Below the pieces are notes generated by a model. It worked only from the letters and a program-made list of their open reading frames with translations. It searched no databases and was not told where the DNA came from. Both the position numbers and the translations under genes were made by a program. DNA of 64,000 nt. Origin: Lepturacanthus savala (lineage: Eukaryota > Chordata > Actinopteri > Scombriformes > Trichiuridae). Shown here piece by piece: positions 25,004 through 35,508 of the stretch; the stretch's first letter is position 1, and every line of letters starts with the position of its first letter. The DNA lies in contig CM060477.1 in NCBI GenBank assembly GCA_030544235.1, positions 10,891,934-10,955,933 on the forward strand, written 5' to 3'.

Positions 25004-25692
25004 GTGAGTTGAAAACAGAATAGTAACATAATGTTTTGTTTTTTTTCATAGTCAATCACATAAAATTGTTAGACAGAGCAATATTGCAAATGGCTGATGA
25101 GTCACTGTAGAACTACAATAAATGCTACAATTTTCTACACACAATAAACTAATCGTGACCCTATTTATAACAGTCAATCAGTCATTTCAACAGTGAAAAA
25201 TCATTACTACAAAGCTGTTTTCAACATAAAGATTTCCTTAGTGGGGAAGTGCCAAAAAAATGAAAATGTGTTATAAATGTATACATGTATACATCTTTAA
25301 AGGAATAGTTCAATATTTGGGTTTTGCTTAATGCAATTACACTCATAATATCATGATCATGTCATGATATCATGATATTCTCCATAGCTTGTTTATTTAC
25401 AAAAGCTTTACATGCATTTGATTTAAGCTAAATAGCTTAACATGTAGTTTCATTTTCATTTCCTTTTCCCTTGCAGGTGTGGAGATTCAGCACTGCCTTC
25501 AGCCCAGTGTTGTCATGGGGTTTCACTGATCTCCCCAGCATGTCAGACCATCTTAAGAAGTGCCACTACAACACAGTGGAGCACAAGACAGAACCCGTAC
25601 CCCTTCCTGCCATGTGTACCGCGCGAGATGGATACTCACTGCGTCGCGTCCTGCGTCAACATCCCCGTCCATACAAGACCGACCTCTTGTAG
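22943..25692 (+). CDS. fbxo30: F-box only protein 30 (FBXO30/MUSA1), two coding exons
   Basis: Substrate-recognition subunit of an SCF (SKP1-CUL1-F-box) ubiquitin ligase, known in mammals as the muscle-atrophy factor MUSA1. The exons are 22943-25003 (687 codons, phase 0) and 25477-25692 (71 codons plus TAG), giving about 758 residues against about 745 in human. The start is the ATG in CTGAAGATGG. Residues 8-105 form the Cys/His-rich TRAF-type zinc finger (CDLITCPQVCGAVFHSCK, CPAGVVCCTMEWNRWPVS). An acidic, Ser-rich, poorly conserved middle follows. Then come EDKAVDTSDLE and ASACDHA, a CxxxF...H...H zinc-finger-like block (FVCGQSFRRDQFSSHF) and the F-box at about 623-664 (LPIEILWHIAAFLDSFSLCQL). 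The tail contains VWRFSTAF. The reading frame is intact. Confidence 0.97.
25004..25476 (+). other. fbxo30: fbxo30 intron
   Basis: A 473-bp phase-0 intron. It contains AAAGGAATAGTTCAATATTTGG near 25300, which looks like one end of the same teleost MITE family found at 37107-37423. A near-palindromic ATCATGATCATG stretch lies at about 25347-25380. The acceptor is CCTTTTCCCTTGCAG. Confidence 0.85.
25477..25692 (+). CDS. fbxo30: fbxo30 terminal coding exon
   Basis: Begins GTGTGGAGATTCAGC and restores the conserved VWRFSTAF, then a block with DHLKKCHYNTVEHK, PLPAMC and SLRRVLRQH, ending at TAG 25690-25692. A polyadenylation signal AATAAA lies at 25793-25798, and a second at 26260-26265. Confidence 0.95.
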   Translation: MWRFSTAFSPVLSWGFTDLPSMSDHLKKCHYNTVEHKTEPVPLPAMCTARDGYSLRRVLRQHPRPYKTDLL

Positions 25693-25792
25693 CTGCACTT
25701 GTCACTGTGGTATTAAATGGTTGTTGCAATTAAATATTATTTTGAAATTTGATTAACTCTTTCTGTATTACACTAGATTATGAAGAAGCCTT

Positions 25793-25798
25793 AATAAA
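25793..25798 (+). terminator. fbxo30: fbxo30 polyadenylation signal candidate
   Basis: AATAAA 101 bp after the stop codon. A second AATAAA at 26260 would give a longer 3' UTR. Confidence 0.55.
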
Positions 25799-25799
25799 A

Positions 25800-27171
25800 T
25801 AATACCTTACTTGCCACAATGAAGGACTACTCCAGTGGGCAGTCCCTATGTGGAGGAAAGATACATTGAGCATTTAGCTTTGCATGGGTTTATGCTGCAA
25901 ATGCACCTGTATTCTTGTGAGAGAAAGTATATTTTCTTCAACACAAATATGCACAACAGAGTTATATTATACTGTGTGATATATTGAGACAATGAAAAGA
26001 GATTTAAATGCTTTCACTATCTTGCCTTTCAGTAGTAGCCATGGGCGGAAGTTATGCCAGCACTTTACACAAGTTTGCTAATCCTTCCTATGTCGGTGTG
26101 TAACCCAAAACGATCTAGTCTCTCTGATCCTTATGGAGGGTGTCAATCCAATGCAAACTGGACACATGACAAGTCTGTCTGGGTTTGTAGGATGTGAGTC
26201 TAAATGGATGGATGTTTGTATGAGGTTTTCCCAATAATGCATGTGATTTGCTACCATTTAATAAAGTGTTTACACCCTTTCATGGATGTGTCTTAAAGCC
26301 CTCCTTACTCAATACGAAACTATTGGTTGTTAACCAAACGTGGATTAAAGGAAAATACCCGAACATTATCTACAATTGTTAGAATCGTATGTTGAACAGA
26401 GCCATATTGTCCTGGTGCCAATTATGTCCACAATATTTTTCCAGTTAATGCAGCCAAAGACAAGTTTAAATGTTAGTGAAATGGAATCAGCTCAATAGTG
26501 AAGTAATAAAGTATGAGCTGTTCGTTTTACTCCACTAGAACAATTGAGCAGTCCAAAATCTCTCTTTTTTTTTACTTCAGCTTTTAAAAATTCAAACCAT
26601 GCATCGAAGTCTTGCAGAATGAGAATTATGAGGCAATGTGTTAAAAGGTACATCAGCATTTGTTTTGTTCTGCTTCCACGTTGATAAAACCATAATGGCC
26701 CTCTTTTATCAGGCTAGTATTGAATCCTATTTTTCTTTGTGTCATGGTTTAAGACCCTGTCTCTATAAAACAAATAATCTACCTCAACATATCTGTTCTT
26801 TACTCCTTAGCCGCAGTGTAAGGTGAGCCCTGTTCTTCAGGACTGATCCCATACATTTATATGTTGTGGAACTGATCACCTCCTACAAAAGAACATGCCC
26901 CCTGAGGTCTCTAATTAGGCAATGTCAAACACCTGTGATTGCTGTTAAATAGCCTAAGTGGTGGTCAGGTTTCTACCAAACATGTTCAGTGCTTCAAATT
27001 AAAAGGTATGGTCTTTCTCCAGGGTGTTTCACCCAATTTGTTAGGAAATATTTTGAGGTTTTAGCGTATTTGATGACACTGTATTTAAATTAAAGATTTG
27101 TGGAGGAAAGTTATTTACACTGCTGGGCTTCTGCTTTTGTATGGTTTAGTTATTGCAGACAGCCAGGCATC
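25800..27171. other. fbxo30 3' flank up to the lipoxygenase pseudogene
   Basis: AT-rich sequence with no recognised gene. It may include an extended fbxo30 3' UTR. Confidence 0.6.
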
Positions 27172-30100
27172 ATGGAGGTGTATAGCCTGGAAGTGACTAC
27201 AGGAAGCATGTTGAATGCAGGCACATTTGACAACTTGTATGTTACACTGATTGGTACCAAGAGGCAATCTAAAGCCATTCATCTAAATGGATTTGGACAG
27301 AAAGATACAACAACAAAGGTAAGATCCATCCCTCCATTTGGAAAGGTTAAAAATTAATCATTAGAGCAGGGAATTAAGAAAACCGCTTTCTATGAAAGAT
27401 ATAATGGGCTAAAATGTGACCTTGCCTCTGTGAAATATACTGATTGTGTCATCCTCTCCAACAACAGGTGGGAACATTTTCTGTGACAACCCTCTTTTCT
27501 CTAGGATGGATTCTGTTCCTCAAGTTGGAGAAAGATCCCTACAATGAGTCTGCAGAAAATAAATGGTATTGCTCTAAGATAGTGGTGAGGATGCCTGAGG
27601 AGACCAAAATGCTTTTCCCATGTCAGAAATGGCTGTCCAGGGGTGAAACTGTGTTATTGAGAGGGGGGAGAAGTTAGTATTGTTGCAGTATACTCCCACC
27701 TGTTAGTTCTGTGTACAATTTATGCATTTGCTGTGCCATTGAAGCTGTGTGAAAGCTAGAAATCATGCAATGTTTGTTTGAAATATTTAGTGAATCTGAA
27801 GAAATGTTTTTTAAACCCATCCTTGTTTTTATACTCCACAGCTACAAAAGCTTTTGAGGATTACCATCCACGACTACGAGATCAGCGGAAAAAAGAATTT
27901 GTTCTGCAAAAATTAATGTACAAGTCTGGATAACGCTGAACACTGGGAAAGCTTTGAGGCCATGAAGGGACTCCCCTTGTTCAATAAGTCTCCGCTCTTG
28001 GATAGGAAATTCATTAGTGTGTTTTACTTCTCTGTAAAAATAATTCTAAAAAAAGTGTTATGCCCCAGAGTATGTGTCGGAGCACTGGAAGGACGATGAC
28101 TTTTTTGGATACCAGTATCTCAATGGCGGCAACCCTCATGTGATCCAACGTTGCAAAAATCTTCCAACTTTGCCATCACAGAGGAAATGGTTAAAGATTT
28201 TTTTTGCCAATGGAAGCACTTTAACTGCAGAGATGCAGGTACTGTACAAATGATTGCATTTCTGATGCTGTAAAAAATACTATATTTTTATATATATATA
28301 ATAATGGCTCTCATTAGGTGGCGCAGGGGTTAGCGCTGTTGCCTCACAGCAAGAAGGTCGTAGGTTCAAGACCTCCTTGGGAACATTATTCCACAGAATA
28401 ATGTTCTGTTTTTTTTAGGGCCTGGTGGTTTTCTTCATGAGGTATGTATGACTTTGTGGCAAAACTTAAATTTGAAAACCTTGCATTAAGCACATTGGGT
28501 CAAAAAATATTGACTATTGAATGACACATTCAACTAGTGAAAAATATAATGATCATAACATGGTCATTGGAATCAAGCTGTGGAGTATGGAGTTTGGTGA
28601 GTAAATATTTAAATGGTGACCAATTTGCGAAGGTTAATTTAATGTCTGTGGAAACTTAAAGTGTACCTGTTTTGCTGTTTGTTAGACTACACTTCAAATG
28701 ATTGGAAGAAGGAAGCTCATAAAAAGAGCTCTTTCCCAAACGACCTACAGCTCCCTCTGTGTGCCTGAAATCATTGCAAGTAGAGGATTGGAGTCCATCC
28801 CAAACTTTTATTACAGAGATGATGCACTGATGCTATGGAATATCATTAACAGGTGAACTTCTCAAACCTGCTTCTATGGACTGAGGATTGAATGTATAGC
28901 AGATTAGAGAAAAGGGATGGGGTAGAAATGCTAAAACAAAAGTACTGACACTGAAAATTGTCATTTTGTAAACATTTCATAATGTACTGTATAGGACATA
29001 ACAAATATATTCCTTCTGATAAAGACCTATCCTTACTGTTAGATTTGTAGAAGCAATGGTGGCATATTTCTATCCATCACACAGTGAAGTGTCTGCGGAC
29101 TATGAGCTCCAGGAATGGATCAATGAGATCTTCTACTACGGATTTCTGGGGAAAAGTGACTCTGGTATCTCATTTGTGAATGCTGGTGTGAAATTCATGA
29201 TTTTTTTTAAAAAAGTAGAATCTGTGGACCATATTAAACAAACCTTTGAAACTTTAGCTAACAGCTGATGTGGTGGTTTAGAAATGTTCTATAATTTCTA
29301 AAATGGCATTCCTGACAGGTATCCCATCAAGCTTTGAAACTGTGGAGGAACTTATCAAGTTTGTTACTTTGGTAATCTTCACGTCATCCGCTAGTCATGA
29401 AGCAGTCAATGCTGGAAATGTGAGTACTCTGTAATGCTGAAGATTAGATGCTTTCTGACATCAATGTGCAATTACACATTCCACTTCAATTCATCCATTA
29501 TTCAAAAGTATATTTACTTAAGTTTCTTTGAATTGTAAACAACTGATAGTCCTAATCTCTCAGCTCTTTGTCTGTATACCTCTTAAAACAAATCTGGTAA
29601 GAACTGTAACACTGCTTCTACAGTTAACTTTTCCAGGAAAATTTATTTAGCGACTTCTAACTGTATGCTATGTTTTTATATTTGCAATCTGTGAAGATAA
29701 AACTTACATGGATGGAGGCATGCTCTCTGCAGGCATCTTTTCTGGAACTAAACTGCAAAAGTCAATCATGCTTGCATTGATGGTTTCTATGTCCTTAACA
29801 GTTTGATTTACAAGCTTGGCCCCCCAATGCTCCGTTTTTACTGCACCAACCTCTACCAACAACAAAGGGACAAACTACCATGGAGACTATTTTGTTGGCT
29901 CTTCCAAATAAAGGACTTGCCTGAAAAACTATGATAATATTGTGGCTCCTCTCCTTTAACTACACTGACTTTGTAAGTTTGACAGACTTTCACATCAGTT
30001 TTTCCTGATCAACATTAACACAATTAAACTCTTTAAAAGAGCGTCCAAGTCCTAACATGACACTTTTGATGTTTTCAGGTACCTCTGGGTATTTATCCTG

Positions 30101-30258
30101 AGCAACGTTTTGATGAGTCTGCAGCCTTAAGTATGATTGAGGATTTTCAAGCAGAGCTCTCATCTCTCAGTGCTGCCATTACCAAGAGGAACAAGGAGCT
30201 TGAGCTGCCTTATATTTACTTGAACCCTGAAGGAATAGAAAACAGTATAACTATTTAA
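27172..30258 (+). pseudogene. Lipoxygenase (ALOX-like) pseudogene, intron-bearing
   Basis: Remains of an animal lipoxygenase gene. Recognisable exons: 27172-27318 and 27468-27672 (PLAT domain: MEVYSLEVTTGSMLNAGTFD, WYCSKIVVRMPEE), 27842-28010, 28069-28238 (YVSEHWKDDDFFGYQYLNGG), 28689-28852 (TYSSLCVPEIIASRGLES, YYRDDALMLW), 29043-29164, 29319-29419, 29802-29972 and 30079-30258, ending in the family-typical C-terminal Ile (IENSITI). It is broken: TAA at 27931 with a frameshift and about 45 residues lost, two shifts around 28160-28215, TGA at 29922, and no exons for the HxxxxH iron-binding helix between 28238 and 28689. That gap holds a SINE fragment. Retained introns with good splice sites show a DNA-level duplicate, not a retrocopy. 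It resembles the fish ALOX8/12/15/E3-like group; the subtype is unresolved. Confidence 0.92.
28316..28381 (+). repeat. SINE head fragment inside the lipoxygenase pseudogene
   Basis: GGTGGCGCAGGGGTTAGCGC through GGTTCAAGACCTCCTTGG matches the tRNA-type head of the SINE-like repeats at 20092 and 55792. It sits where the iron-ligand exons of the lipoxygenase should be. Confidence 0.8.
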
Positions 30259-30715
30259 ACAAGATCACATGGCATTCATCATAGGTTTGTCTAATGTATG
30301 TATCAGATCTGCTGTGTTGTGACTGCTGTAACTAACTCCAAATCCTAAAGTAAAGACGTTCTTATGGTTGATCATATATATATGCATTTGCTTATATTAA
30401 TCAACTTATAACCCTCAACTTATAATAGTTCTGGGAATTTAAATATTATTAAAAATGCTGCGGCAACACAATGACAATCATCGCAAATATCTAGAGAATA
30501 TGCTGATAACTATTATTTAATGGATTTTTCAAAGATCGGTTGCTATGCTAAATATTGAATGGAAAGTACAAAAGACATGACAGATGTACTTCAGCAAAGG
30601 GGAAATGGAAACTTTCTTTTTAAACAACCATCATGGCAAATTGAAAATGGAGTTGGAGTTAACGAAGTCATACAAAGATGATGTGACCAGCGTATATTGG
30701 TTAAGTTCAAACATT
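30259..30715. other. Spacer after the lipoxygenase pseudogene
   Basis: AT-rich, with no recognised gene or repeat. Confidence 0.6.
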
Positions 30716-31195
30716 TTGTTAGGTTCTACACCAGAGACTGAGACCCAAATGCAGATCCAATTCGAGGGCAGCTTTATTCAAAGTCCGCAGAGTCAATGGG
30801 GCATCCAAAGTAAATGCAATACAGTTGTGTAAAAAAAAAAAAAAAGTAACTCAAATGAGATAAAGGTAAATTTAGATGTCAACGGGTAAATCCACAAAGG
30901 TAAAAAGGAAATCAAGAAAGCGCAAAACTACTTCACAGGAGAGAATGCAGAGACAAAATCCATTTTCACACAGGGGGAAACAACCAGATGATCAGACACA
31001 GAAATGAACAAAGAAATGACGGGGCTTAAGTACAGACACACAGGGGCAAACGAGACACAGGTGGATGTAATTACAAGCAATCAGGTGTGACACAGACGAG
31101 AGGCGGGGTAGACTGAAGCACATGGGGAACCAAAACAAATAAGCAGTCCAGCAGGGTGGCCAGAGTTCATGAGTCTCAAATCCTAACACATTTAT
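30716..31195. repeat. Probable non-autonomous interspersed element
   Basis: Starts near CAGAGACTGAGACCCAAATGC and includes GGGGCTTAAGTACAGACACA, CAGGGGCAAACGAGACACAG and a right part near CAGGGTGGCCAGAG. This arrangement recalls a common teleost interspersed repeat. An A15 run lies at 30830-30845. No clean terminal repeat was confirmed. Confidence 0.45.
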
Positions 31196-31224
31196 TTGCT
31201 CCCCCATCTCTCAATAAATCACAC

Positions 31225-31310
31225 ATCTGTGCAAGCTCTTGAGGGGCCACAGAAAATGAGGTGCCAGGCCAGATTCAGCCCCCGGGCCTTGACTTTGATA
31301 CATATGGGCT
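31225..31310. repeat. Possible hAT-type repeat end
   Basis: GGCCAGATTCAGCCCCCGGG followed by CCTTGACTTTGATAC resembles a teleost hAT-type repeat terminus. No partner end was found. Confidence 0.35.
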
Positions 31311-32820
31311 AGGATCTATGTTACCATTCCCCACTTTATTGTCAAGTCACATTCTGGGCTCAGGTGGCAGATGCTATGCATTGACATCCCAGAATTATGT
31401 TAGAGAACTTTATTTTATGTAGCTCCATTCCTCAGCCCATGCACTCAATTTAGGGATATTATGAAAATTAAATAAACTGAAAACAAGTCTTAACTATGTT
31501 TAGGATTCCTCAGCAGAATAAAAGATAGAGTTGAATCCATAGCTGAGAGACACAAGTTTACTCTTAAAAATGGCAAAACAATTTTCTGACTATTCTAGTG
31601 GAGTGTTTTTTATCATTTTGGATGGACAGATTTAGCTACAGATATACTTTAGTAATCATCCAAGTTTTCCTATGCCATCACTATCCTCTGAAATATCTCA
31701 ACATCTACCTGGATTAGCAAAAAAAAATGGTACAGCCATTCATGTTCACGGATGATGTATGAAAAGGATTGTGATCCCTAGTGCCACCATGAGGTTGACA
31801 TGTCTCTCCTTATAGAAACATAAAGAGAACTATTGGTTGTATTCATGACCTCCATATTCCCCAAAGGATGAATAATAATCACTCTGTAATCCTGACCTTT
31901 TATCTAGCACCATCAGGTATATCAGTATTTCTTTATGGTGTATGACAAAATACTTACCAAAAGTTTAGTCAGGAAGACCAAATTATAACTGTTTCCTGCT
32001 TTAATCTCAAGCATGGAATGTAATATAATTGCATTTCCTGGGCTGTCATGACTAGTTGATTGCATCTGCTACTCTCATCTAACCAGTGGCATAGCTACAC
32101 ACCCTGTCAGTCGAGATTCTCTCTCTCTGCTCTAAGGTTAGTCCTTCTGGTCACGCAACCCTCCATCACCCCATCGGCTTTAGTCCATTTGATCATCAGC
32201 TCATTGGTTCAGCTTTCCATCTCAGTGGTGGCGTCAGTGCATTGGCCACTATCAGTTGTTGGACTCCAGGGGGACTCCAGGGGGATCTATCTACAGAACA
32301 TTAGGGATGCTGATAGTCCAAATACTATAAATTCACATTTCATAATCTGTATTGTGCAATAAATAACATGGGCTTGTGTTAGGTTAGGTTTGGGGTTGTG
32401 TTAAGATTGAGTAGTTTTGTCCCTAAAATGCTGTTCGTTAAAATGCTTAATGGGTTTCAGATAACATGTCTTTTCATTATATGGGTCAAAATTAAATCAT
32501 TGATTCTGTCTGCTTGCTCAAGTATCTTTGTGCTGGATGTTCCTTGATAACATGATCACTACAACAAGAGGACAATCAGCTGATGAGCAGCTGCTTCCTG
32601 TGGAGCATCCGGTCAACAGAGCCACTGTCTGACATCTCGAGTGATGTGGCATTTGACCCTGCCTGGCAACTGCGTTGTTAATAATTCAAACCTACCAGGT
32701 GTTTTTGTGTTAATGGCTCCATTGTTAGCTTATTTTTTAACAAAGTCAAATTCCTCCTCACGGATGACTGAGCTTTTCATCCTATCTCTAAGGGAGAGCC
32801 TAGCCATCCTGCGAAGGAAA
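31311..32820. other. Unassigned intergenic stretch
   Basis: I see no gene. The 100-codon plus-strand frame at 32060-32362 has no recognisable domain and is probably chance. A GGGGGACTCCAG short tandem duplication is at about 32265-32284. Confidence 0.5.
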
Positions 32821-32821
32821 C

Positions 32822-33725
32822 TCATTTCAGCCACTGGTGAGGGTAGGTAACGTAGATTGACTGGTAAATCAAGAGCCTTGCCTTTCGGCTCAGCTCCTTC
32901 TTCACCATGATGGACGGATGCAGGGCCCGCATCACTGCAGGCGCCACACCGATCGGCCTGTCAATCTCCGGCTCCATCCTCCCCTCACTCGTAAACCACA
33001 ACCCGAAATACTTGAACTCCTCCAGTCGAGGCAGGATCTCATCCCTGACCCGGATTCGACCCTTCACCCTTTTCCGGCTAAGAACCATGGCCTCAGATTT
33101 GGAGTTGCTGATCTTCATCCCAGCTGCTTCACACTTAGCTGCAAACCATTCCAGCAAGAGCTGTAGGTCATGGTCCGATGAAGCCAACAGGACCAGATCA
33201 TCTGCAAATAGCAGCGACCTAATCCTGAGGTCACCAAACCGCAGCCCCTTAACACCTTGGCTCCGCCTAGAAATTCTGTCCATAAAAGTTATGAACAGAA
33301 TCAGTGACAAGGGGCAGCCCTGACAGTGTCCAACTGCAAATAAGTCCGACTTATTACCGGAAATGCAGACCGAGCTCTGGCACCGGGCATACAAGGGCCG
33401 GACAACCTGTGTCAATGGGTCCAGAACCCCATACTCCTGGGCACCACCCCCAGGACTCCCCAAGTGACACAGTCAAACACCTTGTCCAAGTTCACAAAAC
33501 ATATGTAGACTGGTTGGGTGAACTTTCATGCACCCTCCAGGGCCCTGCTAAGGGTATAGAGCTGGTTCACAGTTCCACGACCAGGATGAAAACCACACTG
33601 CTCCTCCTGAATCCGAGGTTCGACTTATGGACTTATCTTACGGTCCCTCCTCTCCAGGACCCCCATATAGACCTCCCCAGAGAGGCTGAGGAGTTTGATC
33701 CCCCTGTAGTTAGAGCAATAGAGTA
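32822..33725 (-). mobile_element. LINE retrotransposon fragment (reverse transcriptase, decayed)
   Basis: Minus-strand frame 33463-32822 encodes a reverse-transcriptase palm with LILFITFMDRISRRSQG, the catalytic-site motif FADD (33208-33197), then SNSKSEAMVLSRKRVKG and EFKYFGLWFTSEGRMEPEID. Similarity continues upstream to about 33720 in other frames (VWFSSWSWN-like and ELGQGV-like pieces), interrupted by stops. It is therefore a 5'-truncated, inactive copy. It belongs to an abundant teleost LINE group; the clade (Rex1/CR1/RTE) was not determined. Both ends lack neighbouring LINE ORFs. Confidence 0.9.
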
Positions 33726-33729
33726 ATGA

Positions 33730-35261
33730 TTGTCAGATTTCAATTTTAATAGCCCTCTTACAGTTCATTTTTGTATAAAGTGGACAGTAGACCTTAGTAA
33801 ATGCAGAGATATCACAGTTAGGCCTCAGGAGTTTGGTAAAGTACCAAGAAACCGATTCATTACAGAAATAATTTACCAGGATTCTTTTCTCAGAATTCAC
33901 TCCTGCCTTTCACCCTCTAGACACTAAAAACTGGAAAGAAATATTGTTTAGACTGCTATGTTAATGTGCAGTGGTGGGGAGTCATCTATAAAACGTTCAC
34001 TAGAGTTGAGGGGATTACTATAAGAAGACAAACTCAGCCTCCAGAGTAGGAAAAAACTTTACTCATTCTTCTTTATGGTGTGACAGCTTTTAATAAGGTA
34101 AAAACGTGACACTAATACAGTGAATGGCTAGTATACAGCATTTATACAAATTAAATGGATTCATCACACAAAAAGGAAATTACACACATGTCACAATCCT
34201 TGATTTCTTGTCATCTCCCTCAGCAAGACCACCTATTAGAATCTGTGAGAACACAATCTTTTTCTGTGTTAGTGTTTTTCCAGCTCTGATAGTGTTCTTG
34301 TGAGGTAACATTTGTCATTGTCGGATGATCTGAAGGGAAGAAAAAAAGTTCTAATACTAGCAAATTTTTATATTTTATAATTTAACTTTTAATATTAGTC
34401 CCTCTCTCTGTAAGTTCCTAAAACATTTTCCCCATTAAAAGTGATGGATGCAACACTCTTTTTGGGCCTGAAGGCACTTTAAGCCAGGCATGGATCTTTA
34501 TTATACTATATGCATTTTGTTGCAACATTGTAAAAATAAGTGTAATTAATAATACAATGAAATATGTGTGTGTGTACAGGTCTCTGTCTGCCAGAGAACA
34601 TCATTGCATGAGGACTGTAGTAGATCCTCAACTTCTAAGTCAATTTTCCTTCTTTTTTTTTTTACAGGATAACAAGCCCTCACCAAAGGGACCACATTTG
34701 AGTAATTTTTTGCCTTTCTTTCATTTTTTTAATCTGTAATTCTTGATATATTTATTCTTTGTATTTTATAATATTTCTTTAATATTTATATATATTTAAT
34801 TCATTTATTTATTTAAATTGTAACTTTAACTTATTGTATTTTTGTGAACTGTAGCGAAATGGGATAAATGAAGTATTTTCAATTCAAATCTGAAAAGCAT
34901 CTGTCTGTCAGATAAATAATAAGAGTGAAAATATTGACATGCTGAAGTAAATACATACAGTATGTGAATAGGCTATGGAAATTCCCAAGTAATGTAGAGC
35001 AAACATTGTAATTTTGTTGTTGTAAATCCTATATAGTGAATTCTCACCACTAGAAGGAGGTGTTTATTCTGAATGTGTTTTAAGTGTATGGGTATGATCA
35101 TTTTGACAAAGTGGGACCTCATCTTTACAAACCTATCTTTGTTGCACCGTCCAAAACAAGGTTTATTTTTGGACTAGGAGCCCACACTGCCGCAGGGCTT
35201 CAATACAAACAAACAGTAGGTCCAGCTTTCCAGACTAAACCGCCTGCATTCAGCCAGAACG
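33730..35261. other. Region upstream of epm2a
   Basis: AT-rich, no gene recognised. About 34740-34890 (TAGCGAAATGGGATAAATGA, then AGTATTTTC) looks like a LINE 3' tail. The last ~200 bp before 35262 should contain the epm2a promoter and 5' UTR, but no core element is distinctive. Confidence 0.5.
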
Positions 35262-35508
35262 ATGTTATTCAGATTCGGCGTCATTCTCACTCCGGACTCG
35301 TCGAATGCAGAGGTATTTGTTCTGGGTTCGCGTACAGAAATGGGCCACTGGGACCCGGGGAGAGCGGTCCGGATGAGAGCCTGTCAGAAGCTCCCGTCCC
35401 CGCAGGAACCGTGTCTGTGGATCGGCGACGTGCAGCTGGCGGAGCCGTTTCACGACACACTGTGGTTCAAGTTCATCAAAAGAGTCAATGGCAATTATAT
35501 CTGGGAAG
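35262..35508 (+). CDS. epm2a: epm2a coding exon 1 (CBM20)
   Basis: Starts MLFRFGVILTP at an ATG with A at -3. It encodes most of the carbohydrate-binding module and ends CTGGGAAG with donor GTACAC (GT at 35509), phase 1. An overlapping +1-frame run from 35084 is only a shadow. Confidence 0.95.

Noticed and set aside
28316..28381. Possible tRNA gene
   Set aside because: Has box-A- and box-B-like words but cannot form a tRNA cloverleaf, and recurs as the head of dispersed SINE-like repeats.
33304..33726. 140-codon plus-strand frame
   Set aside because: Antisense reading of the LINE reverse-transcriptase fragment.
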